Shown here one piece after another: positions 35,081 to 45,047 of a stretch of 46,667 nt of DNA (its first letter is position 1; each line of letters opens with the position of its first letter). The notes under the pieces were generated by a model. That model did not search any database. It had not been told where the DNA came from and saw only the letters and a list, made by a program, of their open reading frames with translations. The stretch spans positions 1 through 46,667 of the forward strand of contig CAYLNH010000020.1 of assembly GCA_964384625.1 (NCBI GenBank), read 5' to 3'. The position numbers and the translations under genes were made by a program. Origin of the DNA: CAYLNH01 sp964384625. GTDB taxonomy: Bacteria > Verrucomicrobiota > Lentisphaeria > JABSQK01.

Positions 35081-37272
35081 GTTTTCTGCATCCGTCATTG
35101 TTGTGGGGTATGGTCGCGGTCGGCGCGCCGTTGATGATCCATCTGCTCAGCCGTCGGCATGCACGGCGGCTGGAGTGGGCGGCCATGATCTACCTGCTGC
35201 AGGCGAGTGAACGGAGCCGCAAGCGGATCCGTTTGCAGCAGTTGCTGTTGCTGCTGCTGCGTTGCCTGGCAATTCTGTTCCTGGTTCTGGCCGTGGTGCG
35301 GCCGCGTTTCGCGACCACCGGCCTGCTGCTCGATGCGCCCGTCGAACATGTTGTGCTGCTGGACGATTCCACCAGTATGCAGAGCGTCGATGGCGGGGCA
35401 TCGACGTGGGACCGCGCCCGGGATCTGCTGCGCGACTACGTTACGGGACTGGCCGAATACCGGCCCGGTGACCGGCTGACCGTGCGGCTGACGTCGCGCC
35501 CGGATGAGCCGCTGGTCGAAGGCGTACCGGCGACGCACCAGGTGGTGGACCCGTTCCTGGCGGCGCTGCACAAGCTGGAGCCGTCGTACCGGCCGGCGCA
35601 GATCCTGCACGCTGCTGATCTTCTCAGCCGCGATGCCGCTGGCGACTACAGCCGGGAGTTGATCGTATTGACGGATCTGAGCCGCAGCGACTGGATCGCC
35701 AGCGACGAGTCGGACGCGGGCAACCCGGTGGCGGACCATTTGCAGCGACTGGGCGAGCGGTTTGGTCAGATCCACATTGTGGACTGCGGGATGCCGGCGG
35801 CGGCGAACCTGGCGGTTACGGATCTGCAATTACCGGATCGGCCTGTTACCGTCGGTGCAACGGTCAACGTAAAGACGACCGTGACCAACCTGGGAGCCGT
35901 TTCGAGTGCAGCCGTACCGCTGGCGTTGACGGTAGACGGAAATGCCAGCCGGCAGCAGACGATACCGGCGCTGATGCCGGGCAAACAGGTGGAGCTCAAC
36001 TTCCAGGTTGTCTTTGCCGATGCCGGCCTGCATGTCCTCAGTGCATCGGTCCCCGGTGATGTGCTGGTTGCGGATAACGTGCGTGACGCCGGCCTGCAGG
36101 TAACCGAATCCCTGCAGGTGCTGCTGGTGGACGGCGCCCCCGGGATCGGCACCGAACCGGGGGAAACCTTCTTCCTGCGCCGCGCGCTGGCGCCGATGAC
36201 CCGAAAGCGGAACGACCTGCTCGTGCGAAGCGTTCGCCATACGGAACTGACGGCCATGGACCTGCTGGATGTTGACCTGATCGCGCTCTGCAATGTGCCG
36301 TCGTTGTCGCCGACGGCGATGCAGCAGCTCGGCGGCTGGGTACAGAACGGCGGCGGGCTGCTGATCACGCTTGGCGATCGAACCACCCCGGACAGTTACG
36401 AGGAGTTCGCTTCCCAAGTTCCGGGAGTCTTTCCCTGGCACCTGCAGCGGCCGCAGAGCACGCAGACATCCGCAGCCGTACATCTGGCGTCAACGCAGCA
36501 TCCGGCCTTGCGAATCTTCGCTGGGAAACGGAACCCGTTCCTCCATTATCTGCGCATCCATCGGTGGTGGCCGGTGATCAATGGCGGGGCGGACCACACG
36601 ACCATCAGCGGCTGCCTCGCCCGGGTGCGCGCTGCGGACGGCGACCCCCTGCTGCTGGAGAACTCCTACGGCGAAGGACGGGTCGCCTTGCTGACGACCG
36701 CGATCGATCAGGCCTGGTCGAACTGGGTGGCGAACCCGAGCTATGTGGTGATGTGTCAGCAGTTGGCCCGGCATCTGGCTCGACGCCGGAACCAGACGCG
36801 CAGTTATGCAGTCGGCGAAACACTGCGGCAGCCGTTGGCTGGACAGGGCTTGGCGCCGACGGCCGAGATGTATCATCCCCAAGGCGGCACGCCGCATCGG
36901 CTGCAGGCCGAAGTCGTGTCGGACCGCGGCGACCTGTGTTTCGTCTACCCGCACACGGAGCGTCCGGGCCTCTACCGCATGGTCTCCCGCGACCGCGATG
37001 AAAGCACCGTTGAGATTGCCTTCCCGGTGACGCTGCATCCAGCAGAGGGTTCTCTGCAGCCCTGCACCGATGCCGATCGTGAGCAGTTCGCCGGCATCCC
37101 GAAGGTCGAAATCCTCAACGCGGTCATGCCGGATGGCGGCTGGGGCAGTGCCGGCCGTGCGGACCTCGGTCGACTGCTGTTGTTCGCCGCGTTCGTGTTC
37201 CTGATTGGCGAACAGGTCTGTGCCTGGCTCTACGGCCGGCGCCGGAAGCATCTGACGGGGGCAGCATCATGA
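35077..37272 (+). CDS. BatA-like VWA membrane protein
   Basis: A 731-residue protein. The N-terminal BatA region has two transmembrane helices (about 7-24 and 55-75) around an Arg-rich loop. A VWA domain with the MIDAS motif DDSTS and later LTDLSRSD follows, then a CARDB-like adhesion region (VTNLGAVSSAAVPLAL). A part resembling inactive class I amidotransferase domains comes next, and a C-terminal transmembrane helix near 700-720. It likely spans the inner membrane with most mass in the periplasm and is a partner of MoxR. GGGGGAG precedes the ATG. Confidence 0.85.
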   Translation: MSFLHPSLLWGMVAVGAPLMIHLLSRRHARRLEWAAMIYLLQASERSRKRIRLQQLLLLLLRCLAILFLVLAVVRPRFATTGLLLDAPVEHVVLLDDSTSMQSVDGGASTWDRARDLLRDYVTGLAEYRPGDRLTVRLTSRPDEPLVEGVPATHQVVDPFLAALHKLEPSYRPAQILHAADLLSRDAAGDYSRELIVLTDLSRSDWIASDESDAGNPVADHLQRLGERFGQIHIVDCGMPAAANLAVTDLQLPDRPVTVGATVNVKTTVTNLGAVSSAAVPLALTVDGNASRQQTIPALMPGKQVELNFQVVFADAGLHVLSASVPGDVLVADNVRDAGLQVTESLQVLLVDGAPGIGTEPGETFFLRRALAPMTRKRNDLLVRSVRHTELTAMDLLDVDLIALCNVPSLSPTAMQQLGGWVQNGGGLLITLGDRTTPDSYEEFASQVPGVFPWHLQRPQSTQTSAAVHLASTQHPALRIFAGKRNPFLHYLRIHRWWPVINGGADHTTISGCLARVRAADGDPLLLENSYGEGRVALLTTAIDQAWSNWVANPSYVVMCQQLARHLARRRNQTRSYAVGETLRQPLAGQGLAPTAEMYHPQGGTPHRLQAEVVSDRGDLCFVYPHTERPGLYRMVSRDRDESTVEIAFPVTLHPAEGSLQPCTDADREQFAGIPKVEILNAVMPDGGWGSAGRADLGRLLLFAAFVFLIGEQVCAWLYGRRRKHLTGAAS

Positions 37273-39662
37273 GCAGCGGCGCCAAATGGCAATGGCTCTT
37301 CACCCACGCCCCAGAGTCGTGGTTGGCGATTCTTTGCGTGGTCGGTTTCGTTGCTGTGCTGGTCACCGTCGCGGTGCTCTATTTTCGTGAAGAAGGCTCC
37401 CTGAGTCGCGGGGTCCGCGTTCTGTTGGCGGCCCTCCGCAGCGTTGTGTTGATCCTGATTGCGGCGGCACTCCTGGGGCCCGCTATCATGAAGATTCGCT
37501 ATACATCCCAGGAACCGGTTGTCCTTCTTCTGCTCGACGACTCGGCTTCGATGTCGATGCAGGATGTCGATGCCGAGAAGTCCCGGGTGGCACAGGTTGA
37601 AGACCTCCTGCAGCGTGACAACGGCGCCTTTATGTTAGCCTTGCGACGCAAGGGCGTGGTGCGCGTGATGACCGTTGACTCGGATGTGCGGCTTCGCCAG
37701 GTTGTGGGCGAGACGCCGGCTGCCTCGATCGCCTTGCCGACCGCCGGCAAGGTGGACGTCCGCGAAGCTCCGCCGGTGCCGCCAATGTCGGGCAGGGGCA
37801 AAGCGACCGATCTGGCCCAGGGCATTCGGGACGCCCTGCAGTCGGTGCCGAACCAGCCGATTGCGGGTTTGGTCCTGATTAGTGATGGCCGCAACACTGC
37901 GGGCCTGGATCCCAGGATCGCCGCGGCGGAAGCCGGTAAGACGAAGGTACCGATCTACACCATTGGCGTCGGCAGCACGAAGAAGCCGGTCAATGTCCGT
38001 TTGCGGCAACTGCAGACCGCGGAGCTCGCGTTCCTGGGGGACCCGGTTGTGCTGCGGGCGGAACTGGAAGCAACGGTGTCCGCCGCGACCCGGGCATCCG
38101 TCACTCTGCATGCCAGTGCGGGCGGCGACAGCAAACTGCGCCTGCTGGAAACGAGGGAAGTCGAACTTCGTCCGGATGCCGGCAAGCAAACGGTTGTGTT
38201 CTCGCACAAACCGGAAGCCGCCGGTGCCGTGCACTACCTGGCGCAAGTCACACCGTTGCCGGGCGAGTTGATCGAGACGGATAACGAGAAGGGCGCCCTG
38301 GTCCGCGTCGTGAAACAGAAAGCCCGGGCGCTGCTGTTGGCCGGCAAGCCGTCCTGGGACTACCGGTTGTTGCGCAACCTGTTGATGCGCGAGTCCACGC
38401 TGGAGCTGTCTTGCTGGCTGCAGTCGCGGTCGATCCATGAGCCGCAGCCCGGAACCAAACCGATCCGCAGCCTGCCCCAGAGCAGTCTGGAGTGGAAACC
38501 CTACCAGTTGGTCGTGCTCCTCGATCCGAATCCGAGTCGGCTGCCGCCGCGATTCTTCATTCATTTGGAGAAGTGGGTGCGGCAGAACGCCGGCGGCCTG
38601 CTGTATATGCCCGGGCCGTCATACTGCTCGGCCGTACTCGGCGAGGGCGACAGCCCGTTACGGCGCCTGCTGCCCGTCCGACTGCCGCAGCCGTTCCGCC
38701 CGCCGCGCGCCGGGTCACGGGCCGCCGCCCTGCAGTTGACCGCTGATGGCGCCGCCCACCCGCTGGCGCAGGTCGGCGATGCCCGCGGAGCGATTGGGCA
38801 ACTCTGGCGCCGGATTCCGTCGGTCTATTGGTATGTGAAATCCGCCGAGGTGCAGCCGGGAAGTCTGGCGATCTTGACCGCGAAAGAAGGTGAGAGGGAT
38901 CACCCGATTCTCGCGGCCGGCCGCTATGGCCAGGGCCGGACGATCTTCGTCGGCATCAATGGTACGTGGCGCTGGCGCAGTGCGCCCGGCGAGCTGTTCG
39001 AGCGCTTCTGGGTGCAGGCTGTCCGCTATCTGCTGGAAGGCGATCTGCTGCGCCGACAGGGCGCGGGCCGCATCGACCTCGACCGCGAACGCTACCACGT
39101 TGGTGACTCCATCCGCTGCACGGTGCGGCTGTTCGACACCGACGCGGCCAACGCGCATGGCCGGTTAATGGCGACCATCTTTGATGCCAAAGGCAATACC
39201 CGGACCGAGGCCCTGGATGCGATACCCGAACAGCCCGGGCGGTTCCGCGGCGTGCTGCGCGCGGAACGAGCGGGTCCGCATCGGATCGAGGTGGCGGTGC
39301 CGAAGGTCGTTGAGCCGTTGACCACCCACGCCGCGGTCGAGCCGCCGAATCTCGAGTTCGACAACCCAGCGATGGACGAAGTTCTCCTGCGGGACATTGC
39401 GGCGCGGTCCGGCGGCCGCTACATGCCGTTGGCGGAACTGACGGAGGCGCCCGGCTTCGAGGCGTCCGACCCGAAGCCGGGCGAAACGCGCCCGGCGGCC
39501 GCGGGTGTTAGCGGCCTGGCAGGGGCGCTGCCGGAACGTCGCACCCCGCTCTATATCCCCGGAGAGCCAAAGCCGCTCTGGGACAACGCCTGGTTCCTGG
39601 CGCTCGTGGTGGCACTGCTGTCGCTCGAGTGGGCCTTGCGTCGTCGTTACCGATTGCTTTGA
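37269..39662 (+). CDS. VWA / glutamine-amidotransferase-like membrane protein
   Basis: A 797-residue protein. Two N-terminal transmembrane helices (about 17-38 and 51-74) precede a VWA domain with DDSAS and GKATDL, plus VLISDGRNTAG. Ig-like sequence follows, then a DUF1355-like amidotransferase-fold part (LLAGKPSWDYRLLRNLL, GGLLYMPGP) without an obvious catalytic triad, and another beta-rich segment. A final transmembrane helix lies at the C-terminus. It starts within the last bases of the BatA-like gene. Two adjacent VWA membrane proteins suggest a heteromeric complex. Confidence 0.85.
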   Translation: MSSGAKWQWLFTHAPESWLAILCVVGFVAVLVTVAVLYFREEGSLSRGVRVLLAALRSVVLILIAAALLGPAIMKIRYTSQEPVVLLLLDDSASMSMQDVDAEKSRVAQVEDLLQRDNGAFMLALRRKGVVRVMTVDSDVRLRQVVGETPAASIALPTAGKVDVREAPPVPPMSGRGKATDLAQGIRDALQSVPNQPIAGLVLISDGRNTAGLDPRIAAAEAGKTKVPIYTIGVGSTKKPVNVRLRQLQTAELAFLGDPVVLRAELEATVSAATRASVTLHASAGGDSKLRLLETREVELRPDAGKQTVVFSHKPEAAGAVHYLAQVTPLPGELIETDNEKGALVRVVKQKARALLLAGKPSWDYRLLRNLLMRESTLELSCWLQSRSIHEPQPGTKPIRSLPQSSLEWKPYQLVVLLDPNPSRLPPRFFIHLEKWVRQNAGGLLYMPGPSYCSAVLGEGDSPLRRLLPVRLPQPFRPPRAGSRAAALQLTADGAAHPLAQVGDARGAIGQLWRRIPSVYWYVKSAEVQPGSLAILTAKEGERDHPILAAGRYGQGRTIFVGINGTWRWRSAPGELFERFWVQAVRYLLEGDLLRRQGAGRIDLDRERYHVGDSIRCTVRLFDTDAANAHGRLMATIFDAKGNTRTEALDAIPEQPGRFRGVLRAERAGPHRIEVAVPKVVEPLTTHAAVEPPNLEFDNPAMDEVLLRDIAARSGGRYMPLAELTEAPGFEASDPKPGETRPAAAGVSGLAGALPERRTPLYIPGEPKPLWDNAWFLALVVALLSLEWALRRRYRLL

Positions 39663-39672
39663 GGATAAGACT

Positions 39673-41787
39673 ATGAGAGCAGATATTTCAGCAATCACGC
39701 AGTTGGCCACGATCGTGCGCCGTGACATTCGCCGCTGGCTCTGGCTGCGCGGCGTCGCCGGCTGGATCGCTGTGGTGGCCCTGTTGACTCTCGGCAGTCT
39801 GATCCTTGATCGGCTCGCACATCTGGACCAGGCGCAGCGCGGCCTGCTATTGGCTTTTGGTGTGCTCGCCGCCGGCGTAGCCGGTTGGTATCTGCTCATC
39901 CGCCATCTGCTGCAGCCGTTGACGGACGAGGCGATCCTGCTGACTGTTGAACAGAAGCGGCCGGAACTCGGGTCAAAACTGATCTCGGCCTATCAACTGG
40001 CGGCGTCAGGCGCGAAGAGTGGCGAATCAGAAGTGTTGATCGCGGACAGTGTCAGTGCTGGTCTGGCCGCGGCCAGAGAGTTGCCGCGTCATGGTTGGAT
40101 CGAGAGTCAATCGCGGAACCGCCGCTGTGTGATCGCCGCAGTCTGCCTGGTGCCGTGGGTTCTGGTTGGGATCGCCTCCCCCGGACTTGCCGGACGATGG
40201 CTGCGACGAAACCTGTTGCTGCAATCGGTCGCGTGGCCGCGGGCGACCACACTCACGATTGCCGGTGTCACCGACAACCAGATCCTCGTACCGCGCGGCG
40301 AAGGGGGCGAACTGCAGATCACAGCCGAGGGTGAAGTGCCGTCGCATGTCTTCCTGGATATCCGTGGGGACGGCAAGCGTTCGCGTTCGGTGACGCTCTC
40401 ACGCAGTCCGTCCGGCGCGTTCGAGCACCGGCTGCGCACGGTTGCGGAGACGCTTCGCGTTCGCGCCCGCGGCGGCGACCACACGACAGATTGGGTGCAG
40501 GTTGTGCCGATCGACCGGCCGCAAGTCCAGCAGGTGACGCTGCTGGTGACGCCGCCGGCGTACACGGGTGTGGAGCCGTTCGCGTTGCCGTCGCAGTCCT
40601 TGCAGCACACCGTGCCGGCAGGCAGCCGGATAGGGATCGAGGCCCAGTTTTCTCAGCCCCTACAGTCTTGGTTCCTGAGTCGCGGCAAGGAGGTCCTTGG
40701 ACAGGGCCGGGCGGCGAAGGAGGTCCTGCACGATATCACCCCGGAGAAGTTGGAGAGCGGCTTGTATCGACTGGACGCGACCAATGAGCATGGTCTGGCT
40801 CTGAAGCCGCCGTACGCCTTCCGTCTGCTCGCCAAACCGGATGCCCCGCCACGGGTGACACTGCGCCTGCAAGGAATGGCGGCGACAATCCTGCCCGGGG
40901 CGAAGTTGCCGCTGGTCGTCACTGCCCGGGATGCCTACGGTATTGCGGCGGCAGCACTGGTTGTCGCCGTTCAGATGGACGGCGAAGAGCCGGTGTCGCC
41001 GCTCTCCGGAACAGAACAGGCACTGGCCATGCCGGCCGCGGATCTGGCAGCCGGGAAGGCAGCCAAACGGCTGACCCTGGACACGACGCGGTTGAAACTG
41101 GTGGCCGGCAGTCGGCTATACCTGCAGGCGAAGGCGGTTGACAACAACACGCTGAACGGTCCGGGGCAGGGGGTTTCAAGAATACTGGCAGTCGAGGTCG
41201 TGGATGAGAGCCATTTCCTGCGGCGCGTGCTCGAAGAGGAACAGACGATTGGCGAGATGCTGGAGAAACGGGTGAAAGCCCAGGAGAACCTGCAGGATCG
41301 ATTGCAGGAACTCCCTCCGGCGAAATCAAACCGTGAGGTGCAGGCGTTGGAGCGAGCGCTGCAGCGCGAGTCGAAACTGACGGAGGCGTTGGAACCGCGG
41401 GTCCGCGAGTTGATGCAGATGCTGCAGCACAATCCGCTGAAAGAGAGCGACCGCAAGGCACGCTTGGAACGACTGCAGAAGCAACTGAGCAAACCGCTGG
41501 AGCAAGTGGTGAAGTCGCAGATGCCGGACGTGCAGAAGCAGTTTCGGCAGTTTCAGCAGCATAACCGGCAGTCGAACAAGCCGCCATCGTCGGCCAACGA
41601 CAAAAAGGCAAAGGCTTCGCTGCGGCGCGCCCAGCAACGGCAGGACGACGTGGTTCAGACGCTGCGGCAGATGCGCGAGCAGATCCGGACGCACACGACG
41701 GCGGCGGAACTCGTGCAGGACCTGCGCGAGCTGATTGACGAAACCGAACTGCTGCGGCAGGCGACAACCAAGGAGGCCGCACAATGA
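39673..41787 (+). CDS. DUF4175-like membrane protein with C-terminal coiled coil
   Basis: A 704-residue protein. Two N-terminal transmembrane helices (about 25-42 and 54-76) are followed by a region close to the DUF4175 N-terminus (EQKRPELGSKLISAYQLA). Another helix near 155-170, Ig-like beta sequence and a long charged coiled coil (about 510-700) complete it. DUF4175 proteins are envelope proteins of unknown function, often beside MoxR/VWA genes. The ATG at 39673 follows GAGG. The open frame to 39505 overlaps the previous gene without family sequence. It overlaps the next gene by ATGA. Confidence 0.8.
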   Translation: MRADISAITQLATIVRRDIRRWLWLRGVAGWIAVVALLTLGSLILDRLAHLDQAQRGLLLAFGVLAAGVAGWYLLIRHLLQPLTDEAILLTVEQKRPELGSKLISAYQLAASGAKSGESEVLIADSVSAGLAAARELPRHGWIESQSRNRRCVIAAVCLVPWVLVGIASPGLAGRWLRRNLLLQSVAWPRATTLTIAGVTDNQILVPRGEGGELQITAEGEVPSHVFLDIRGDGKRSRSVTLSRSPSGAFEHRLRTVAETLRVRARGGDHTTDWVQVVPIDRPQVQQVTLLVTPPAYTGVEPFALPSQSLQHTVPAGSRIGIEAQFSQPLQSWFLSRGKEVLGQGRAAKEVLHDITPEKLESGLYRLDATNEHGLALKPPYAFRLLAKPDAPPRVTLRLQGMAATILPGAKLPLVVTARDAYGIAAAALVVAVQMDGEEPVSPLSGTEQALAMPAADLAAGKAAKRLTLDTTRLKLVAGSRLYLQAKAVDNNTLNGPGQGVSRILAVEVVDESHFLRRVLEEEQTIGEMLEKRVKAQENLQDRLQELPPAKSNREVQALERALQRESKLTEALEPRVRELMQMLQHNPLKESDRKARLERLQKQLSKPLEQVVKSQMPDVQKQFRQFQQHNRQSNKPPSSANDKKAKASLRRAQQRQDDVVQTLRQMREQIRTHTTAAELVQDLRELIDETELLRQATTKEAAQ

Positions 41788-43286
41788 AATACATCGTTCT
41801 GATCGGACTGTTCGCTGCATCGGGTTTCGTCCAAGGCGAAGACCCGATTCCGCCGAATCGGTTGGTTTCCGAACAGAATCGTCTTGGGCGCCGGGCCGCT
41901 CGCCTTGAGATGCGGCTGGCAATGTTCGCAACCGAGAAGCAGGAGGGCGACAAGAAACCCACGGCGTTCGATCTGGCGAAGGCAGCGCTCCAGCGACAAC
42001 GTGCATCCGGGGCCATGGACAACGCCCAACAGTCACTTGTGGCCGAAGCCCCGGGGCATGCGGCACTGCATCAAGCGACGGCGATTGAAGACTTGAAAGA
42101 CCTCCTTCACCTGTTCGAGAAACAGAAGCCGCGGCCGCTGAAGGAGCGGCTGAAACCGCAATTTGCCGCGTTGCTCGAAGCCCAGCAGGCGCTGAAGCTT
42201 CCGGCGAGCAGGCCAACGGCGGAGCGACTGCATGAAATCGCCATGCAGCAGTCGTTGCTGGCAGCGACGGTGCAAACACAGCTTCCCGTTCTGCGGGCCC
42301 GCCCGGAAGGGGCGGCGGTGGTGCCGATCCTGCAGCGGTTGGAGCGACGCTTGAACCTGATCGCGGCGATGATCCAGAATCGTAATGATCCAGAGCGTAT
42401 ACGAAGCGCGCAAGCGATTGCTGAACAGACGCTGACTGACCTGCTTGGGGCCATGGAGAGAGCGAAGACCAGACCGGAACAGAAACAGCAGCAATCGCAG
42501 CCGAAACAACAGCAACAGAAAACGCAGGAGCAGAAGCCGAAGCCCCCGCTTTCGTTGCTGCAGTTCCTCAAGTCGCAGGAGGAGCGGTTGCTTAAGGAAA
42601 CGCCGACTTCGACGTCGCTGCAGGAGTTGGGACAACGCCAGTCCGAATTGACCGGGATCCTGACTGATCTGCTGAATGCAGCGGCTACGCCGGAGAAGCC
42701 TGTACCGCCGATCGTCAGGGTTGAGGACTACGCCTCAAGCAATGTAAACGCGTTCTTGAAGAAGCAGACGCCGGCCTCGGTAGTGGCGATCCGAAACACG
42801 ATGCACTTGGCGGCCGAGCTCCTGAACCGGCGGCAGCGTCCCGAATCGATCGCCGCTGAGAAACATGCTATCGCTTTGATCGATGAGTTAATCAAGAAAC
42901 AGAAGAAGCAACAGCAACAACAGCAGCAACAGCAGCAACAGCAGCAACAGCAACAACAGCAGCAACAGCAGCAACAACAGCAGCAACAGCAGCAGCAACA
43001 GCAGTCCGGCCAACAGAAGCCACAGGGCAAGCAAGGCAACGGCAAGCCGCAGTCGGGCGAGCTGTCGGACCCGGCGAAGGAATCGGGGCTCCCCGACGGT
43101 GACGGACCGACCGGAGCGCCTGCCGGCAAGCAGACAGACAGCCGGGATACGTTCTGGACAAACCTGCCGCCGCACGAACGCGCTGCGGTCCTGAATGAGA
43201 TCGAGAACAAGTTCGGCGGCGAGTACGAGGGGTTGATCAAGGAGTACTTCCAGAGCCTGCGACAAAAGGAGATCGGCGATGAGTAG
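41784..43286 (+). CDS. Secreted coiled-coil protein with 32-Gln tract
   Basis: A 500-residue protein with a signal peptide (about 1-18). The body is long, charged and helical, with Lys/Gln-rich segments (EQKQQQSQPKQQQQK). Residues 376-407 are 32 consecutive glutamines. A Gly/Pro/Ser-rich spacer and a compact C-terminal segment (NLPPHERAAVLNEIENKFGGEYEGLIKEYF, quoted in part by its start NLPPHERA and end IKEYF) follow. That ending resembles C-termini seen in PVC hypothetical proteins. AAGGAGG precedes the ATG. It overlaps both neighbours. The tract may be a flexible spacer or an aggregation-prone assembly region. Confidence 0.75.
   Translation: MKYIVLIGLFAASGFVQGEDPIPPNRLVSEQNRLGRRAARLEMRLAMFATEKQEGDKKPTAFDLAKAALQRQRASGAMDNAQQSLVAEAPGHAALHQATAIEDLKDLLHLFEKQKPRPLKERLKPQFAALLEAQQALKLPASRPTAERLHEIAMQQSLLAATVQTQLPVLRARPEGAAVVPILQRLERRLNLIAAMIQNRNDPERIRSAQAIAEQTLTDLLGAMERAKTRPEQKQQQSQPKQQQQKTQEQKPKPPLSLLQFLKSQEERLLKETPTSTSLQELGQRQSELTGILTDLLNAAATPEKPVPPIVRVEDYASSNVNAFLKKQTPASVVAIRNTMHLAAELLNRRQRPESIAAEKHAIALIDELIKKQKKQQQQQQQQQQQQQQQQQQQQQQQQQQQQQQQQSGQQKPQGKQGNGKPQSGELSDPAKESGLPDGDGPTGAPAGKQTDSRDTFWTNLPPHERAAVLNEIENKFGGEYEGLIKEYFQSLRQKEIGDE
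42909..43004 (+). repeat. CAA/CAG polyglutamine tract
   Basis: Ninety-six bases of mixed CAA and CAG codons encode 32 Gln in a row. Mixed codons lower the chance of simple slippage and suggest the amino-acid tract itself is kept. Confidence 0.95.
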
Positions 43287-44439
43287 ATTGGTCTTTGCCC
43301 TCGCAGTCCTGGTCAGTGCGGTCCACGCTGCAGACCCGAGTTTTCTGGTTGAGACGGTCTCTGGTGAGCGCTTTCAGGATAGGCCGCGGGCGATCTCGAA
43401 TGGCGTTGTCTCTTGGGAGTCAAAGCGCAAGCCCTTGAAGTGGGAACGTATCGTCTGCCTGCGGCAACTGGAGACACCCCGAACCGTGGGCGGCGCGGTA
43501 ACGATTCTCGTCGCCGACGGCACCGAGGTCCACGGTGACCAGGTGACACTGCAGAACGGCAAGTTGATTTTGCAGCGGAGGCGCGTGAAGTGGTCCGTAG
43601 CTCCGGTGATGGTGCGCGGCGTGCGGCTGCAGTCGCTGAAAGGCCGGGCTTTGCGCCTGTGGCTGCAGGCATTGGTCGTGCCGGCCCGGCACGACCGCCT
43701 GCTGTTACGGCGGGATGAGAGTCTGTCCTGGGTCGTTGCTGATTCGGTTCGCATTGCAGTCGATGCAGTGAGTTTCAGAAGCGCCGGCAAAGCGCGGATT
43801 GTGAAGCGCGAGGACGTCTTCGCCGTCACCTTCCGCGGCGCACCGCCGATGGCGACGCCAACAGACAAGCGGGCCGTCGTACTGCTGGCCGATGGCAGTC
43901 AGATCCTTGGCCACCTGCAGAGCATCGCTGTCGGCCGGGTGACGATGCGTTCCCTCGCCGGTGATTTCACTCTTCCGCTTGCCGACCTTATCTCGATCTC
44001 CCACGCATCCGGGGAAGCGACGTACCTCAGCGACCTGTCGACCATACGGGCCGGGCAGACTTCGTTGATCAGTAGTCCTTCCCCGTCTTTCTTTTCTCGT
44101 CAGTCCACTTTTCGAGACATGCGGTATCAGGGCGGGATTGCAGCCGGCGGCGTACGGATGCATGCAGATGCGTATCTGGAGTTCAGCATTCCGGCCAAGA
44201 CGCGGCGGTTTCTCGCCAGTGCGGTCCTGGCGGAGCCGACGGGGCGCTACGGGGATTGCGTCGTCCGTGTGCTGCTCGATGGTCAGGAGGTCTTTCGGGA
44301 ACGACTGAATCGTCAGCAATCGTTGGCTGGTGTCGCGGTGAACGCAAAGGGCAAGGTTCTGCGTCTCGAAGTTCTCAAAGGTGCCGGTCTGGACCTCGGC
44401 GACCACGTTATCTGGGCTGAAGCCCGTTTCTCGAAGTAG
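43279..44439 (+). CDS. Secreted NPCBM-domain protein
   Basis: A 386-residue protein with a signal peptide (about 1-18). Three short beta repeats follow (VETVSGERF, LVADGTEVHGDQV and LLADGSQILGHL), each like a small barrel. Residues about 260-386 match the NPCBM/NEW2 fold: YLEFSIPAKTRRFLASA, VVRVLLDGQEVF and a DLGDHVIWAEARF ending. This domain binds carbohydrate or cell-surface ligands. It is the last gene of the operon, with GGAG before the ATG and an 8-base overlap with the previous gene. The decayed repeat begins about 50 bases downstream. Confidence 0.75.
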   Translation: MSRLVFALAVLVSAVHAADPSFLVETVSGERFQDRPRAISNGVVSWESKRKPLKWERIVCLRQLETPRTVGGAVTILVADGTEVHGDQVTLQNGKLILQRRRVKWSVAPVMVRGVRLQSLKGRALRLWLQALVVPARHDRLLLRRDESLSWVVADSVRIAVDAVSFRSAGKARIVKREDVFAVTFRGAPPMATPTDKRAVVLLADGSQILGHLQSIAVGRVTMRSLAGDFTLPLADLISISHASGEATYLSDLSTIRAGQTSLISSPSPSFFSRQSTFRDMRYQGGIAAGGVRMHADAYLEFSIPAKTRRFLASAVLAEPTGRYGDCVVRVLLDGQEVFRERLNRQQSLAGVAVNAKGKVLRLEVLKGAGLDLGDHVIWAEARFSK

Positions 44440-44490
44440 CGAAGCTTCAGGTTCCGGGACGGTCTCTCTGATCCCCATCCGCGCGGTCTT

Positions 44491-44815
44491 GTGCCGTGGT
44501 GTGATCAGGCATCTGAATCATCCATCGACATCGAAGCAGAAGCCGTCGCACTCCATGTGCCCGGCAATCTCGCGGCCGCGCCCGCGGCCGGACCCGACAA
44601 ACAGATATCCCTGCGGCCGGTCGCCATCATCGCCTTCATCATTATCTTCCTCGTACTCGTCTCGTTCATCGCCAAGGCCTGGGGGGCGAGCTTCCTGGCT
44701 GTCAGCACCGAGGATCTCCCGACCGATTAAGAACTGCAACCTGCCGAGAGAGAAGTTCCCGTTCAAGACCCTGCCGCCGCCGGATCCTCCCGTCGAACAA
44801 GCTTCCCGCCGCGAT
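44491..44815 (+). pseudogene. Decayed second copy of the 3' end of the 23393 gene
   Basis: An ATG at 44491 opens a 79-residue frame containing PDKQISLRP and the transmembrane helix AIIAFIIIFLVLVSFIAKAWG, nearly identical to residues 502-531 of the 23393 product. After 44730 the match continues in another frame (NLPRE.FP..TLPPP), so there is a frameshift or small deletion. The copy also lacks much of the linker. The final stop is lost (GTCGAACAAG versus GTCGAATAAC). It could still express a tiny membrane protein, but relic status is more likely. Confidence 0.75.
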
Positions 44816-44924
44816 GCTGCCGATGCACCCCAACGGGATCCTGTTGCCGGAATAGCATCACCCGCCGCGAAAAGGCTGAGCAGCGTTGTTCGGGCTCCAA
44901 CTTCATGTGCCGCGAAAAGCCCTT

Positions 44925-44955
44925 GCCGTCCTGCCACTCAAGGTGGCAGGACGGC
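44925..44955. repeat. Perfect 13-bp inverted repeat
   Basis: GCCGTCCTGCCAC pairs with GTGGCAGGACGGC over a five-base loop. It lies in the gap between convergent genes, so it may be a bidirectional terminator or a mobile-element relic. No T-run follows on either strand. Confidence 0.6.
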
Positions 44956-45047
44956 GTGGTGGACAGCTACTGCACAGTTCGCCCCGCCAGACAGAGCCAA
45001 AAGCAAACGGGGTGAGAAGTGCGTGCAAGAGGCTGGCTGGAGACCTT

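Noticed and set aside
42909..43004. CRISPR or satellite-like array
   Set aside because: The repeat is a three-base in-frame codon tract without spacers.
42888..43265. Leu-rich minus-strand frame opposite the Gln tract
   Set aside because: Poly-Leu and poly-Cys runs are only the reverse reading of the CAA/CAG tract.
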